A stretch of 64,000 nucleotides of DNA from Harmonia axyridis (GCF_914767665.1 NC_059504.1:9116501-9180500), one strand, 5' to 3'. Shown: positions 11,491 through 22,934, counted from the stretch's first letter. The notes: generated by a model not told the origin, from the letters alone. Program-made: numbers and translations.

Positions 11491-12254
11491 TAGGGATTCA
11501 TCAAGCCAAGTAGCTTGACACTTTAACAAACTACTTGACTTGAAAATCAAGCTCGTGAAAAATTATGTACTTGAGCTTGACTTGACTTGATTTTAGATAT
11601 TTATTGCTTGACTTGATATCAAGCTATTTGATATTACTTGAGCTTTATCTGCACGCCTCGCATGTCATATATTTCTGCAATCTCGTGCGCGCTTAGACTA
11701 AATAAGGGGATTCCTCGAACGCCGAGAGACTGAAGCATTCGCTAGTGTGACTTTATATGTAGTTTTCTCACATTCCTATGAAATCCGTTGGTAGATTTTG
11801 GTAGTTTCAGAAATATTTTTCTAAACTTAGCCAAAATGACCAAGGATTTCTTATCAATGCCAGCATCTTCAGCTCCTGCTGAAAGGCAATTTTCCAGAGC
11901 TGCTCTTACAGTTACAAAAAAACCGGAATAGGTTAGGCGAGAAATCTATAAGAAGTCTCATGTATCTTAGATCCTGGATAGAAAATTATGAAATCAAACA
12001 AAGCCTGGAGGTTTCCCAATATTAATAAACTTCATCTTTTTATTATTTTTCATTTTGTTATGATTTATAGTGATTCAATTCATGTTTCTATCTCGAAAAA
12101 GTTTATATTTTCGGTTTTTTTATACAATAGGTTAAATAAATAAAAGTATTTTTTGCAAGGTCCATTCTCTTTTCATTTTTCTCATAATAAAAAATTTAAT
12201 AAAGTCAAGCTCAAGCCAAGTAGTTTGAAAATCAAGCCAAGCCGTGAATCCCTA
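11491..12254 (+). mobile_element. hAT-superfamily element, internally deleted
   Basis: Starts tagggattca and ends tgaatcccta, giving inverted termini. It is flanked by tccttcaa on the left (11483-11490) and tctttcaa on the right (12255-12262), an 8-bp duplication with one mismatch, which is the hAT signature. Many short caagc/gcttg words (aagtagcttga, aatcaagccaag) crowd the subterminal regions at 11500-11650 and 12205-12245. In other hAT elements such repeats bind transposase. A piece of transposase survives in the middle. Confidence 0.85.
11821..12010 (+). pseudogene. hAT transposase C-terminal dimerisation region (relic)
   Basis: One frame reads LAKMTKDFLSMPASSAPAER then QFSRAALTVTKKPE and a stop. 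This matches the hATC signature in which a LSIPASSAPSERVFS-like core is followed by GxxxTxKRxRL. After the stop, a shifted frame continues with LMYLRSWIENYE-like sequence (MYLRSWIENYEIKQ), the end of the same domain. The BED finger and the RNase-H-like catalytic region are absent, so the protein is a fragment of perhaps 60 residues. Confidence 0.8.
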
Positions 12255-12262
12255 TCTTTCAA

Positions 12263-12912
12263 CAAGAAGTAGTTCGGTTCTGTTGAAATCTGAAGCATGC
12301 TGAAGCAAAAACTACTGTAAGGTGTAGGATCTATACATGAAATAAACCCACCCATTAATATCACTCATACATCATTACCGCACTACCAACACAAAGCATC
12401 AACCCACTCCCCAGAACACAAGATTACATTGGTTACACCCAGCATCCGAGTATCCAACTTAACAAACGTAGATCAAACTGTGTGATCTATCCATCTTGCC
12501 CAACTGAGAAGTGATTAAACCTCCTGCACTTGACAAGTTGCTGGGAAGACGGCAGGAAATTTGATAGTGGAACTCGTTCGCTTAAGTATCCTGGATAGGA
12601 TAAGATTTGATATCGATCGTCCTGTTCCCCAGACCTTGTGACTTTTCTGTGGCAGCTCAGATAAACCAGAACACGTCTAGATGCCACAGTGATTTATTGT
12701 CTACGATAACCTTTCCCTGTAATTACATTTATTGCAGCACCATTATAGTTGTCGTTTCTCAGCGAGTTATAGGTGCCAAATTGGCAAAGGTTCTCTTCAT
12801 ACGATGCAAACAATTTGTGCAGTTCGTAAGCATCGGGCATTATCGAAATTTCTGCTTTTAAAGGTACTTTCACATCGAGTCATATTAGTGATTAACTATA
12901 TGATAATAATCA
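12263..12912. other. no gene recognised
   Basis: Short open frames on both strands (12487-12687, 12607-12861) have no recognisable domain. Part of it may belong to the retroelement relic that starts just to the right, but I could not find the YADD motif that should follow on the minus strand. Confidence 0.35.
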
Positions 12913-13050
12913 ATATACATACCTATATCAAGAATAATAAAGTTCCCAATATTGTGCCTTGTGGAACGCCATGTTCACTATCTAGATTATCTGATTCAAT
13001 ACCACTAAATTTAACTTTTTGTTTTGTATCAGTTAAAAATGAAATATGAA
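12913..13050 (-). pseudogene. reverse transcriptase fragment of a non-LTR element
   Basis: The minus strand reads LTDTKQKVKFSGIESDNLDS then EHGVPQGTILGTLLFLI before a stop. GVPQGTxLGPLLFLIY is the conserved reverse transcriptase motif of Jockey/CR1-type elements. Only about 40 residues are recognisable, and the catalytic YxDD block and the endonuclease are not seen. It is a 5'- and 3'-truncated dead copy. Confidence 0.8.
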
Positions 13051-14035
13051 CTACTATAAATATATTATTATTGCATATTGACTACACTATGAACGTTCTC
13101 TTAGAAATTTTAAAACATTGCATCAAATATAAGACTTTGTGACAAAGTTTCTAACACTTTGCGTATTGCTACGCATCGAGCTAAGCTGTCCAAGAAATCT
13201 GATTGTGTTTGGAGATTAGCAATTCTCTGCAAACATACATCCCACATGCGGAACGGTTTGCTACGATACTCCTAAGCTTGTGAACCCCCCAATCCACACA
13301 CAAAGCGCTCACCAGAATGTTTGCTTTTTAGAGATTTAGTTCCACAATTAAGCGCTGTCATCGTTTGGCAATTTATCGGTTTGGATTCTCTGCAAAATTT
13401 CCTGGAGAAGCGTTAGTTCTCTAGAGATTACAGCGGATTCTAATGAAATTTGAATTATGCAATCGCAAAGGACGGTAAGGACACGAACAGGATAACCTAT
13501 AAATTTCCCGGAGTGGGACCACGCAATTTATCATGTTTTGGTGTGTTGAATGGGGCCTTGTTGATACAATATTAGGTCTAGTAGAGATTGGAGACTTCGG
13601 AAACCCCCTTAATACACATAGTAGCTGGGTAATGTAAATACATGAAGATCCACAGGACTGCTGATGTTATTCAGGAGTAAAAGAATAAGAAACGTGTTTA
13701 ATTTAACTGTTCAGGTGCAAAACGCCATTATTAGTTAAGTTTCATTCCATTCATTTCCTAACTATTTCTAGTTTCAAGTTGAATTTTACTTCAGTTTTCT
13801 CATCTCGTGAAGAATGAACCACAAATTTCAAGATATGATTTATTTTTTCCTTTAGAATCACTTTAACCTGGACTCATAAAGACAGAAATAATAGAATCTC
13901 GAATCGTTTGTTTTTTGGGAAGGAATTATACTTTTTTCGATATTGTTCTTGAATTTTCTATGGTTCCGATAATGTTATCAGTTTAAGATTCTGCACGAAG
14001 CTTGAAATTGTTATTTTATATTTTATCTCAGGTTC
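13051..14035. other. no gene recognised
   Basis: No coding exon or repeat recognised. The part 13130-13620 is less AT-rich and looks single-copy within the window. It could hold conserved regulatory sequence, but nothing in it is diagnostic. Confidence 0.35.
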
Positions 14036-14560
14036 AGAGAAATAAACATAGATAGAGGGAGCATATATTATGTCATTTTTAGTAAGCAAATTCTGTCCCC
14101 AATATGAATAATTTCAATCAATTCGCTAGTTTCTTCACACAGAACGCACTTCTTGTGTCCCATAATGAATCAACGTTTCATATCAACTCAAATTATATTG
14201 AAATGAATACCTAAATATATCAGAAATACAGAAAACAAACTTCAAGCGCACCAAATGACGTGAAACAACCGATGACACTAGGAGAGCGAAAGTTGCCAAA
14301 CCTTGGATTTCAGCAGGTAGATACAGAAAATAATAAATATTGTGCTTATTATAAATTCGACAATTACGAAAAATATCGGATTTCAAATATTCAAATTTGC
14401 ATATTTAATTGAGAATCACTCAAATAAATATATTTCATTTAATATAATATACATACATAATGATATAGTGAAATGGTGGATTTGAAAATATATCACAATC
14501 CGAAAACGTGACCTAACCATGTTAAAATTGCGTAAACTTCCTCTATCTATGTTTATGACT
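14036..14560 (+). mobile_element. TIR element family M, copy 3
   Basis: Starts cagagaaataaacatagata and ends ctctatctatgtttatgact, the same orientation as copy 1. The length is about 525 bp. Compared with copy 1 it lacks part of the left half, including bases around the internal short open frame, and about 15 bases near the right end. The surviving internal words (catcaactcaaattatattg, gataacactaggagagcg) are otherwise close to the other copies. Confidence 0.8.
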
Positions 14561-16144
14561 CTATGGTTGCGATTGATTTCTTTTCCCGTTCTTTTCAAAA
14601 CTGCAGTCTCGATCGGGATGAAAAGTACTTGTAAATCTCAAAATACAATACTTACAAGAAGTTCAATTAATAATTTCTTGCAATTATGTATGTAAACTCA
14701 ACATTTTATTGGGTTTCTTTAAATCTGATGAAGTTTATTCAGTAAACAAGATCTAATATAACATCAAAACCTCAAAACTTGAAGGTGTAAATATCTCTGA
14801 GCACAGATTATTCTAAGGTACATAGAGAAGAAGCGAATTTCTATTATGGTTGCAAAAACTTAAGTGTGTAGGTTCCAGGAATAGCATAGCTCATTATGAA
14901 AATTTAAAATGGCTATATCTTCTCATCTAGGTCGAATCGGAAAAAATGGTAAAGGAAAAAAGTCTTCCTTTTGACCTCAAAAATCTATTGTTGAAATACT
15001 TATATGTACTGGTCAAAGACTCACCCAGTACTGACAGAACACAAATATATTATATAGGTTATAAAAATAGAGTCAAATAATCCGTCTATTGTAGGGATTA
15101 CTTTAATCAGGTTATATTCAATTCAATGTGCGATGCAAGAGTAAGAAAGATACAACTCGGCTAAGAAAAAATAATCTTGTATTACATTTTTCGGTGCACA
15201 CGGGCGTGAATGACATAACCTACTCAACATAAATGACATAAGAATTGTCAAAAATTTTACAGTGTTGCCATCATGATAATTTCAAATTGTATATTCCTAA
15301 TAGAAAAACCTATTGTTTCACTGTTTGCAATTGTGTCCAAGTCATCCATCTTCTCTAGAATTCCTTGAATCAATCATCACCTCCACTTCAATACCCAACC
15401 GGTCACGAACAACTCTCGAAGACTCGCAACTCCGATCAATTTTTCATGGACTTCCATACCAGTAACGTCCAGTGTGCGGAAAGAAAAACAACCGCCTCCG
15501 ACAATCAAGAGCCGTATTATGAAATATGTGGAACGAAATCGCATTTCCCACGTCAAATAAATCGTAGGCACCCTTGGGGATCCAAGTACCGGGCCCGGGC
15601 AGAACTTCCATCGTAAAATTTAATTATTCAATTGAGGGGACACGATCAGCCGGGATAGGTTGGTCTCGGACGTCCAGCTTGTTGAGAAAATTGACGGACG
15701 TGGATTTCAGTAACCGGGATGAGGTGGAGAGGGGGGGTTGGACAGAAGGCAGCAATTAGCGGTATGGAAGCTGTTGAAGGGAGTTGATCAAGAGAAATGT
15801 ATATATTAGTTTTAGGGTTCCACGACTGTAGTTTAATGAAGAATAACGAACTGTTGCGTACCAGCATGAATATGGAGGTTTTGATGTTTATGATGTTAAT
15901 TATCTTTGGGTTCCGACAGGAATTGAATCAATTTGATGGTACCATGAGTTTTTCTCTACGATCGTGTTTAGTTAGATACTTTTTTAGGAATTACGCTGAT
16001 TCTTGTGTCTATCTATTTAGTTATATATTTGTAGACTGATTCGTTGATAACACACACTTTGTTGTTGATTGATTGCTATTTACCGATCCCCGAGACGTAG
16101 TTCGCGAAATATCAAGATCAATATCAAGCTCAGCTCGAGTGGTG
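14561..16144. other. no gene recognised; partly GC-elevated
   Basis: No coding exon or known repeat could be assigned. Between about 15360 and 15770 the sequence is clearly less AT-rich, with overlapping open frames on both strands (15365-15616 on +, 15377-15571 on -). None has a recognisable domain, and there are no convincing splice signals around them. It is one of several such islands in this long non-coding stretch. Confidence 0.35.
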
Positions 16145-17191
16145 TTTCGCGAAATACAGTTTAAGCAGAATCTTGGCTTGATGAAGAGTTTAAGGGGTCT
16201 GCACCAGGAAAATCAACCATCATTGATTAGTGTAATGAGCACCGAATACAGCCAACGCAGTGGACGCCCAAAAGAGGCTGTCACCGACGAAAAAATCAAA
16301 AAAGTTCATAAAATAATTCTGTAGGACCGTAAAGTGAAGTTGATCGAGGTAGCAGACTTTGTGAAGATATCATCTGAACGTGTATATCATATCATTCACG
16401 AATATTTGTACATGAAAAAGCTGTGTGCAAAATGGGTGCCACGCGAACTGATAATCGATCGAAAGCAATAACGTGTTAATGATTCTGAGCAGTGTTTGAA
16501 GCTGTTTAAGTACAATAAACCTGAATTTTTGCGTCGATATGTGAAAATGGGTGAAACATGGCTCCATCATTTCACTCCGAGGTCCAATCGATAGTCAGTT
16601 GAGTGAACTGCACACTATGAACCGAATCCGAAGCGAGGACAATCTTAACAGTCAGCTGGCAAGGTTATGGCATCACTATTCTGGGATGTGCATTCATTCA
16701 TTCATTGATTACCTCCAAAAAGGCCCGACCATCAACAGCGATTATTATATAGCGTTATTGGGTCGTTTTAAGGATGAAATCGTTAAAAAAGGCCCCATAT
16801 GAAGAAACAAAAGGTGGTGTTTCATCAAGACAATGCGCCGTGTCACAAATTAATGAAAACAATGGCAGAATTTCATGAATTGGGCTTCGAATTGCTTCTG
16901 CATCCACCGTATTCGCCAGATCTGGCCTGCAGCGACTTTTTCCTGTTCTCAAACCTCAAAAGAATGCTCGCTGGAAAGAAATTTAGCGCCAATGAAAAAT
17001 TAATCGCCGAAACTGAGGCCTATTTTGAAGCGGAAGACAAATCGTACAACAAAAAAGGTATCGAAAAGTTGGAAGATCGTTATTATCGCTGTATCGCCCT
17101 CGAAGGCAACTAAATTGAATAATAAAATAGAATTTTGCCAATAAAATGTGTTTTACTATGGTAGATCGGGGTCTTTTCAATTGGCCTGTTA
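16145..17191 (+). mobile_element. DD34D mariner element, 5'-truncated (copy a)
   Basis: The right end is ggggtcttttcaattggcctgtta at 17168-17191, the same terminus found inverted at 17987 and 59930 and direct near 36092. The left end was not found; homology begins at about 16145 inside the transposase N-terminus. The same mariner lineage occurs four times in the window (here, 17987-19565, 35561-36092, 59930-60655). Confidence 0.85.
16160..17113 (+). pseudogene. mariner transposase, copy a
   Basis: The N-terminal helix-turn-helix part is frameshifted. The frame then reads SGRPKEAVTDEKIKKVHKII, a stop, and KISSERVYHIIHEYLYM up to KWVPREL, followed by FLRRYVKMGETWLHHFTP. The last includes GE where DE holds the first catalytic Asp in sister copies. 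A further frame (16799-17113) carries HQDNAPCHK and HPPYSPDLACSDFFLF. There are 34 residues between the Asp of QDN and the Asp of SDFF, the DD34D spacing. It ends at a stop after CIALEGN. Several stops and shifts make it non-functional. Confidence 0.88.
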
Positions 17192-17986
17192 CTTTCAAGT
17201 CTTAATCACATGAAAATAATAATATTTAAGTCTATTTTTTGGAAAAGAATCCAATAAAGGGTAGCAAAATGTGAGACCTTAATCCAACATGCTCCAATTG
17301 CGCCTTTGGAGACAACATAATTGTCTATAGGTGAAAGATCCCAAACTGTTTCAAAATCTTCATTAGTGTCCAATTTTTCTTTAAACACGCAGTATTTGGA
17401 AACCGTGCTCTCGTATAAACTCTTCATTTGAAACCCACCAAAGTTCCTACCCTCAGGCTCTGTGTACTTACTTAATTAGAGAAACATTTCGTAACCGAAT
17501 TCAGACGAACATAACCATGTAACTTCAAAATACAACCCTAATCAAATCCTGACGGTATCCAGCCAAATATCTCGCAGATTTTATGTGGAGCAACTCCGAG
17601 CGGGTTCGGGCCACCCGTAGGATAAACGCGCTCTTCAAACATACCCAAAGAAACTCATAACTCCAAAAAAATGTGGATCCGGTTATCTCCTCCGATGATT
17701 CCGGTAAGTAGTATTTATGGGGAGAGTTTGTGCGCCCGGGCGCATGCGCCGTGACCCGGTATTGCCGCCCTAGACGAGTGCGGAGCGGAGCTGGGCGATT
17801 TCAGCACGAAATGCACAATTTGTAGAGTGTGTAAGAATCGGGAGGCTAGCACAGTATGAAATTAATTTCTTGCATGTTGGTAATTACGTACAGACAACGA
17901 AACGTTCGGAATAATGCAATCACGAATACCGCGAACTTCTCTTATTGGAGAATACGAAGGGAGGAGGGGGGTGATGAATAGGGTTC
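17192..17986. other. intervening DNA with a GC-rich island
   Basis: Nothing coding was recognised. At about 17720-17830 the sequence becomes strongly GC-rich, including the self-complementary word ggcgcatgcgcc preceded by cgcccg, in sharp contrast to the AT-rich surroundings. It might be a CpG-rich regulatory element or the 5' part of an unseen transcript. There is no open frame with a domain to decide. Confidence 0.35.
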
Positions 17987-18036
17987 TAACAGGCCAATCG
18001 AAAAGTCCCCGGTCTACCATAGTAAAACACATTTTT

Positions 18037-18446
18037 CTCTAATTCTGTGGTTATTCCGTTCATTCTTCCACATCTTGTAGAACAAAATCGTGCGAGAATA
18101 TATCAGAAACGCACAGTTTTCATGGTTACATTTTATTATTATACGTTGGTACTCCGAACTTTCCGCCACGGCTTTAGCTGTCAATTCATCAATTTGCCTT
18201 AAAGAAATCAGTACTGCCAACCAACATTTTTCAATGCAAAAATCACTAAATGATATTTATGGAAATATTTCGTTAATTTCAATAAAAATGCAATGAATTA
18301 GAGAAACTAATGTATAATACTCGTACAGAACTCTCATTCTACCACTCGTTCATTCCAAAACTCGCCACTTCGTGGCTCGTTTTTGAATTTTGAACTCGTG
18401 GAAGAATATCAATGCCTTCTGCACTTGTATTATAAATAACTATTCT
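18037..18446. repeat. 410-bp unclassified repeat S, copy 1 (nested in mariner)
   Basis: The segment starting ctctaattctgtgg and ending aataactattct recurs almost base for base and at the same length at 52077-52486. Near its right end is the hairpin-forming word cgccacttcgtggc. It carries no transposase or reverse transcriptase motif. A 68-codon open frame is preserved in both copies (18090-18296 here). No clear target duplication was found, so it could be a MITE or a SINE-like unit. Confidence 0.85.
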
Positions 18447-18463
18447 GGCAGAATTCGATTTTA

Positions 18464-19463
18464 TTATTCAATATAGTTGACTTCGAGGGCGATACAGCGA
18501 TTATAGCGATCTTCCAACTTTTTGATACCATTTTTGTGGTATGATTTGTCTTTCGCTTCAAAATAGGCCTCAGTTTCGGCAATAACTTCTTCATTGGCGC
18601 TAAATTTCTTTCCAGCAAGCATTCTTTTGAGGTCTGAGAACATGAACAAGTCGCTGGGGGCCAGATCTGGCGAATACGGTGGACGCAGAAGCAATTCTAA
18701 GCCCAATTCATGCAATTTTGCCTTTGTTTTCATTGATTTGTGATACGACACATTGTCTTTAACGATTTCATCCTTTAAAAACGATCTAATAACGCTATAT
18801 AATAATCGTTGTTGAAGGTCTGGCCCTTTTGACGGTAATCAATGAATATTATACCTTGTGCATCCCAGAATACTGATGCCATAACCTTGTCAGCTGACTG
18901 TTGTGTTTTTCCTCGCTTTGGATTCGGTTCATCGTGTGCAGTCCACTCAGCTGACTGTCGATTGGACTCCGGAGATAAATGATGGAGCCATCTTTCATCC
19001 ATTGTCACATATCGACGCAAAAATTCAGGTTTTTGCACTTAAACAGCTTCAAAAACTGCTCAGAATCATTTACACGTTGTTGCTTTTGATCGATTGTAAG
19101 CTCGCGCGGCACCCATTTTGCACACAGCTTTCTCATGTACAAATATTAGTGAATGATTTGATGTGCACATTCAGATGATATCTTCACAATGTCTGCTATC
19201 TCGATAAACTTCACTTTACGGTCATTCAAAATTATTTTGTGAACATGTTTATTTTTTCGTCGATGACCGCCTCTTTTGGGCGTCGACTGCGTCAGCCGTC
19301 TCCGGTTCTCATTTCATGACGTTTAAACTTAGCAACAATCAATCAAGGTTAATTTTTCTGGTGTAGACCCCGGAAACTCTTTACCAAGCCAAGATTTTGC
19401 TTCAACTGTATTTTTTCCTACAAATAGCAATATTTTATCAGCACAAGAAATTCTTTTCTCCAT
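18464..19463 (-). pseudogene. mariner transposase, copy b
   Basis: The likely start is at 19463, MEKRISCADKILLFVGKNTV. The N-terminal part continues EAKSWLGKEFPGSTPEKLTL. After frameshifts the frame 18775-19038 reads KPEFLRRYVTMDERWLHHLS (first catalytic Asp in MDE) and KVMASVFWDAQG. The frame 18464-18751 holds RPPYSPDLAPSDLFMF, KRMLAGKKFSANEEVIAETE and the C-terminus RCIALEVNYIE. The DNAPCH block with the second Asp is damaged (a DNVSYHKSM-like reading). The full length would be about 340 residues. It is inactive. Confidence 0.88.
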
Positions 19464-19565
19464 CTTTCTAATAACAAATGTAGCTACACTCACAATGAAT
19501 ATCTCACAAACTAATGGTCGGACTGCTGTCAATTTTTGACGCGTATCGTTTGAAGGTTGGTACTA

Positions 19566-21155
19566 ACTAAAAATCATATGGATTTAATACTAGCACCGTC
19601 ATAATATGTGCATTAAACCGGGAATTTCAATTGCCCTAATATATACATGTGTCAGATGCTTGTCAGTTTGGTGCTTGCCTCGACTAGGCCTCATGTTTTG
19701 GATAAATTACTATGTCAAGGTGATGTGCATGTTGTTTCTGGTATATATAAAATTAGACTCATGTTGTGTAGATTCAGATCAGTCACAATTTTGAGACCAT
19801 TTCGAATTTTTTAAATTACAGTTGTCTATGCGAATTGAAGAATCATTTTCGTGAGCAACTGCTATCGACCCAGCTTTTTAAATTCAATTTTAGTTGAAAC
19901 ACACAATATGTACTTTTTCGATTAACACCCTGTTTTAGTCAAAATAGCGAAAACAGCCGATTGAATTCAATTACGGGCGTTATAATATCCAATTCCCTTC
20001 TTTCAGGTTGTAATTCACAGTGCCGTTAAAACTGTTCGAAAAGTTGAAAATGGACCTTTCTAATTTTCATAGTCTCTCGGCATTTTAGCTGTTCTGAAAT
20101 TAATTGAAGAGCAACTCAAACATTTATTCTAGTTTCACGTCGTTCCATAGACCCTAATTCATCATTTCACTCGGGTTTTTCAATTCATAAAAAGCAAATA
20201 TTTATACTCTGAGCCCGGGATGGCTTTTTCCGAAACTACATCGTGAATTGAAAGGAAGAATTATTTCCGAAATTTGTTTAAAACATACAGGCACGTTACA
20301 AAACCAATATTTTGAATGCACAAGCATATTTGATCTGTCATTTTTTTCGATGAAAAGGCGAGAAGAACTAATGTTGAGAAGAGACAGTGAGATGCTTGGA
20401 TAAGTGCTGGTTTTAGACATTCAATATTGATTCTTCAAATTTATTTGTTCTCATGAGAATTATATTGCCTTTTTTCGTAACCACCTGTCATTGAATTGAT
20501 ATCGAAAAATTTTTCTTCTGATATCATGAGCTTTATTTAAAACTGTCAATTAATCATAATGTCACAATTGAAATTATTTTTGAGTTCAATTCATACGTCC
20601 TTTCCTCTATTAAATTCACACGTTTTTTTTTTTTGTATAATTTAACGTGAATCGAGAAACAAATGAATGGGACCTAAACATTATTCCATTAATTTTGCCA
20701 TATTATTCCAATTTTATCATTCGAAGCTCATCAATTGGTAATGTTGAATTTATGAAGAGACGATTATATTCAAAACTACATTCCATGTTTTCATATGGAC
20801 GAAAAAAAAAGTTAATTCAAAATGATGTTGCCATTATAGATTAAATGATTGCACTAAATTTCCATTTGCGGTTTGTGGGAAATTGTTATATTATTTTGGA
20901 TGAGAAATGGTGGCATATTTCATTTGAATAATAAGTGCGATAAATTAGTGACAGCCTCACGTGTTTTTCGACTCATTTGTTTCCTTTTTGTAGGAATAAA
21001 ATAAATTCCCATACCATATTGGAGCCGAGATTGGAGCTTCATTTTCCTTGTAACCATTGAAATTTTGCTTCAGATGAAGAATTGAAGTATATTATTATTT
21101 TCATTTCAAGTTCTTTATCTTTTCTTTATGTATTTTATCATACGGAAATTGGTTG
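19566..21155. other. no gene recognised
   Basis: AT-rich DNA with no recognised exon or repeat. The 8 bases attggttg at 21148-21155 are the left target duplication of the hAT-type MITE that follows. Confidence 0.4.
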
Positions 21156-21450
21156 TAGGGATTCACGGCTTGGCTTGATTTTCAAGCTACTTGACTCAAG
21201 CTCAAGCCAAGTAGCTTGAGCATGAGATCGAAATTCGGCTTATCAGGGATCGTCAATCATGGCACCACTCACCGATTTTGCGTAGACCTCACAATTTTGA
21301 GGATATTCGAACTCGAAATTTGGAAAAAAATTGAATTTCTATCGAAAAATCGTTATACCTCCTAAATTATTTATTTCGAGTCAAGCTCAAGCTACTTGGC
21401 TTGAGATTGAGCCAAGCAGCTCGAATATCAAGCCAAACCGTGAATCCCTA
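21156..21450. mobile_element. 295-bp hAT-type MITE
   Basis: Starts tagggattcacggcttggct and ends agccaaaccgtgaatcccta, a terminal inverted repeat of about 30 bases that matches the ends of the larger hAT element at 11491-12254. It is flanked by attggttg (21148-21155) and attagttg (21451-21458), an 8-bp duplication with one mismatch. Subterminal caagc words are again abundant. The centre (21225-21365) has no transposase. It resembles the dispersed repeat found in tandem at 40320-41400. Confidence 0.88.
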
Positions 21451-21934
21451 ATTAGTTGTTTCATTTATGTTAATATTTTATAACTCTCAGTACCATTTTC
21501 CTTCTGATCATCTATAAACTAGTAGAAACCTTTTGTACTCTATTGAATGTTGTCATAGTTTTTTGCTCAAAACCATTAAAGCAATTATGTTACTGTCCAT
21601 CATAGTGGTTTTCATTATTTTATCTACTCATATTGAATTATATTTTCTTTATTCAACTGCTTTTGAGCAATTAATAGTATATATTAACAAACAGCGTGAG
21701 TTATAATAACTCACTGCTATAACCCACTATAATAAATCAGAAAGGATGACTTTGTGCTTCTATACTTCTGTGCTTTCGGTTGGCCGAAAAGGAACATTCT
21801 ATTATTGTTATTGAGGGGAGAAATGTCACTATAAACTTCTATTTTGACGTTCATAGATAACTTTTGTGGTTTGCCAATAACGTTCATTCTCTATTCTTGT
21901 ATTTTAGTATTTATTGTTATAGTCGTAGATAAAG
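21451..21934. other. no gene recognised
   Basis: AT-rich sequence with no coding exon, RNA gene or repeat that I can name. Confidence 0.4.
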
Positions 21935-22062
21935 TATAGTATTCAACTTGCGGTAATGGTCATAACTCACTTGATGAATTAGAGCACTCGCCTGCGGCTC
22001 GTGGTGCAAACTTCACCAGCGTGAGTTATGACCTACATTACCACTCGTTGAATAATATACTA
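21935..22062. repeat. 128-bp imperfect inverted repeat
   Basis: The left arm 21935-21970 (tatagtattcaacttgcggt to cataactcac) pairs with the right arm 22021-22062 (gtgagttatgacc to gaataatata). The pairing is imperfect, with a small length difference around ggtaatg. The 50-base loop includes actcgcctgcggctcgtgg. It resembles a small foldback MITE. No duplication or coding content was seen. Confidence 0.65.
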
Positions 22063-22124
22063 TTGTATAATGATAGTTTTAATCGATTTGATTTTGTCTT
22101 ATGATATAAGGAAGGATGAATCAA

Positions 22125-22205
22125 AAACACAGTTGGATTCGAACCCAGACCATCCTAACCTCTCACCGAGCCTCTCACATTCTTCACTGGAAATTACGAA
22201 TTTTT
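22125..22205 (-). repeat. possible tRNA-derived SINE head (B box)
   Basis: On the minus strand GGTTCGAATCC (22135-22145) is a perfect RNA polymerase III B box. About 35 bases upstream lies GAGGCTCGGTGAGAGG, a poor match to an A box. No complete cloverleaf can be drawn, so this is at best a degenerate SINE head, not a tRNA gene. Confidence 0.3.
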
Positions 22206-22934
22206 CGAAGTGTTCTGCAAAGAAACCGTACTAGTTAAAAATAGCCTAACATAAGGGGATCGAAGTGCCATTGATCTCACTAAGTCTCGTGCACACTCTA
22301 AGATCGCCGTAATATAAATGATTCATATTTTAGATGTTTGCAGCTGCTGTTGGCTGCCTTGAATATGGAGGCGCCTATATCCCAAGTGTGCCATGCTATT
22401 CTTCACACTATATCTCCTATGGAACGTTGGGATAGCCTCCCGATAGTTCCGATGTTTCCTGTATTTGTTTGTTCTGTTCCTATATATGTATTTTTAACCT
22501 GAAAGCTTTATGGTTCTAACGATTATCGAATTCTAGGTGAGGTCTTGGTGAACCCCTCCAGCGCTGAAAATAGTTTTTATGGGAAACGTTGAAGGGTGCA
22601 CGTGTTGTTAAATTATTTATGTCGCGAATATACAAGAAGATGGATCTGTTGTTATTTTTTGAATTTTGTAACATAATGTAGAAGTAGTATGCTGACAAAA
22701 TATTTATGAAGTGTTGCATGGGGATTTTAGATTCTGTAATCGTAAATTGAATTCCAGATAGAAATTATATGAAGAACTGTCATATACAGGATGTTAGTGA
22801 ATAAGGCGACAAACGTCATGGGGCGATTTTGCATGAAAAAATATTGAAAGTTTGCTTTATTACTTTTGTCCGCTAATGCTTAATAGTATTCCCAGATAAG
22901 GAGTGCTAAATATTTTCTTGAAACCATTTATTTC
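22206..22934. other. no gene recognised
   Basis: No coding exon or RNA gene. The right part grades into the tandem array described next. Confidence 0.35.

Larger units (their letters stand above)
17987..19565 (-). mobile_element. DD34D mariner element with nested insertion (copy b)
   Basis: The 3' terminus taacaggccaatcgaaaag lies at 17987. The element runs on the minus strand to about 19565, where gaaggttggtactaac is a poorly matching 5' end. Between 18036 and 18447 it is interrupted by a 410-bp unrelated repeat. The sister copy at 59930 runs without a break through the same point, so the interruption is a later insertion. This is the only copy in the window that includes the transposase start. 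Confidence 0.85.

Noticed and set aside
15365..15759. GC-elevated open frames as an upstream CadN exon
   Set aside because: No EC motif, and the exon before A must end in phase 1 with cadherin-like sequence, which is absent.
18090..18296. 68-codon frame conserved in both copies of the 410-bp repeat as a gene
   Set aside because: Two copies are too few to separate coding constraint from recent duplication, and the reverse strand is also open. Kept only as an observation.
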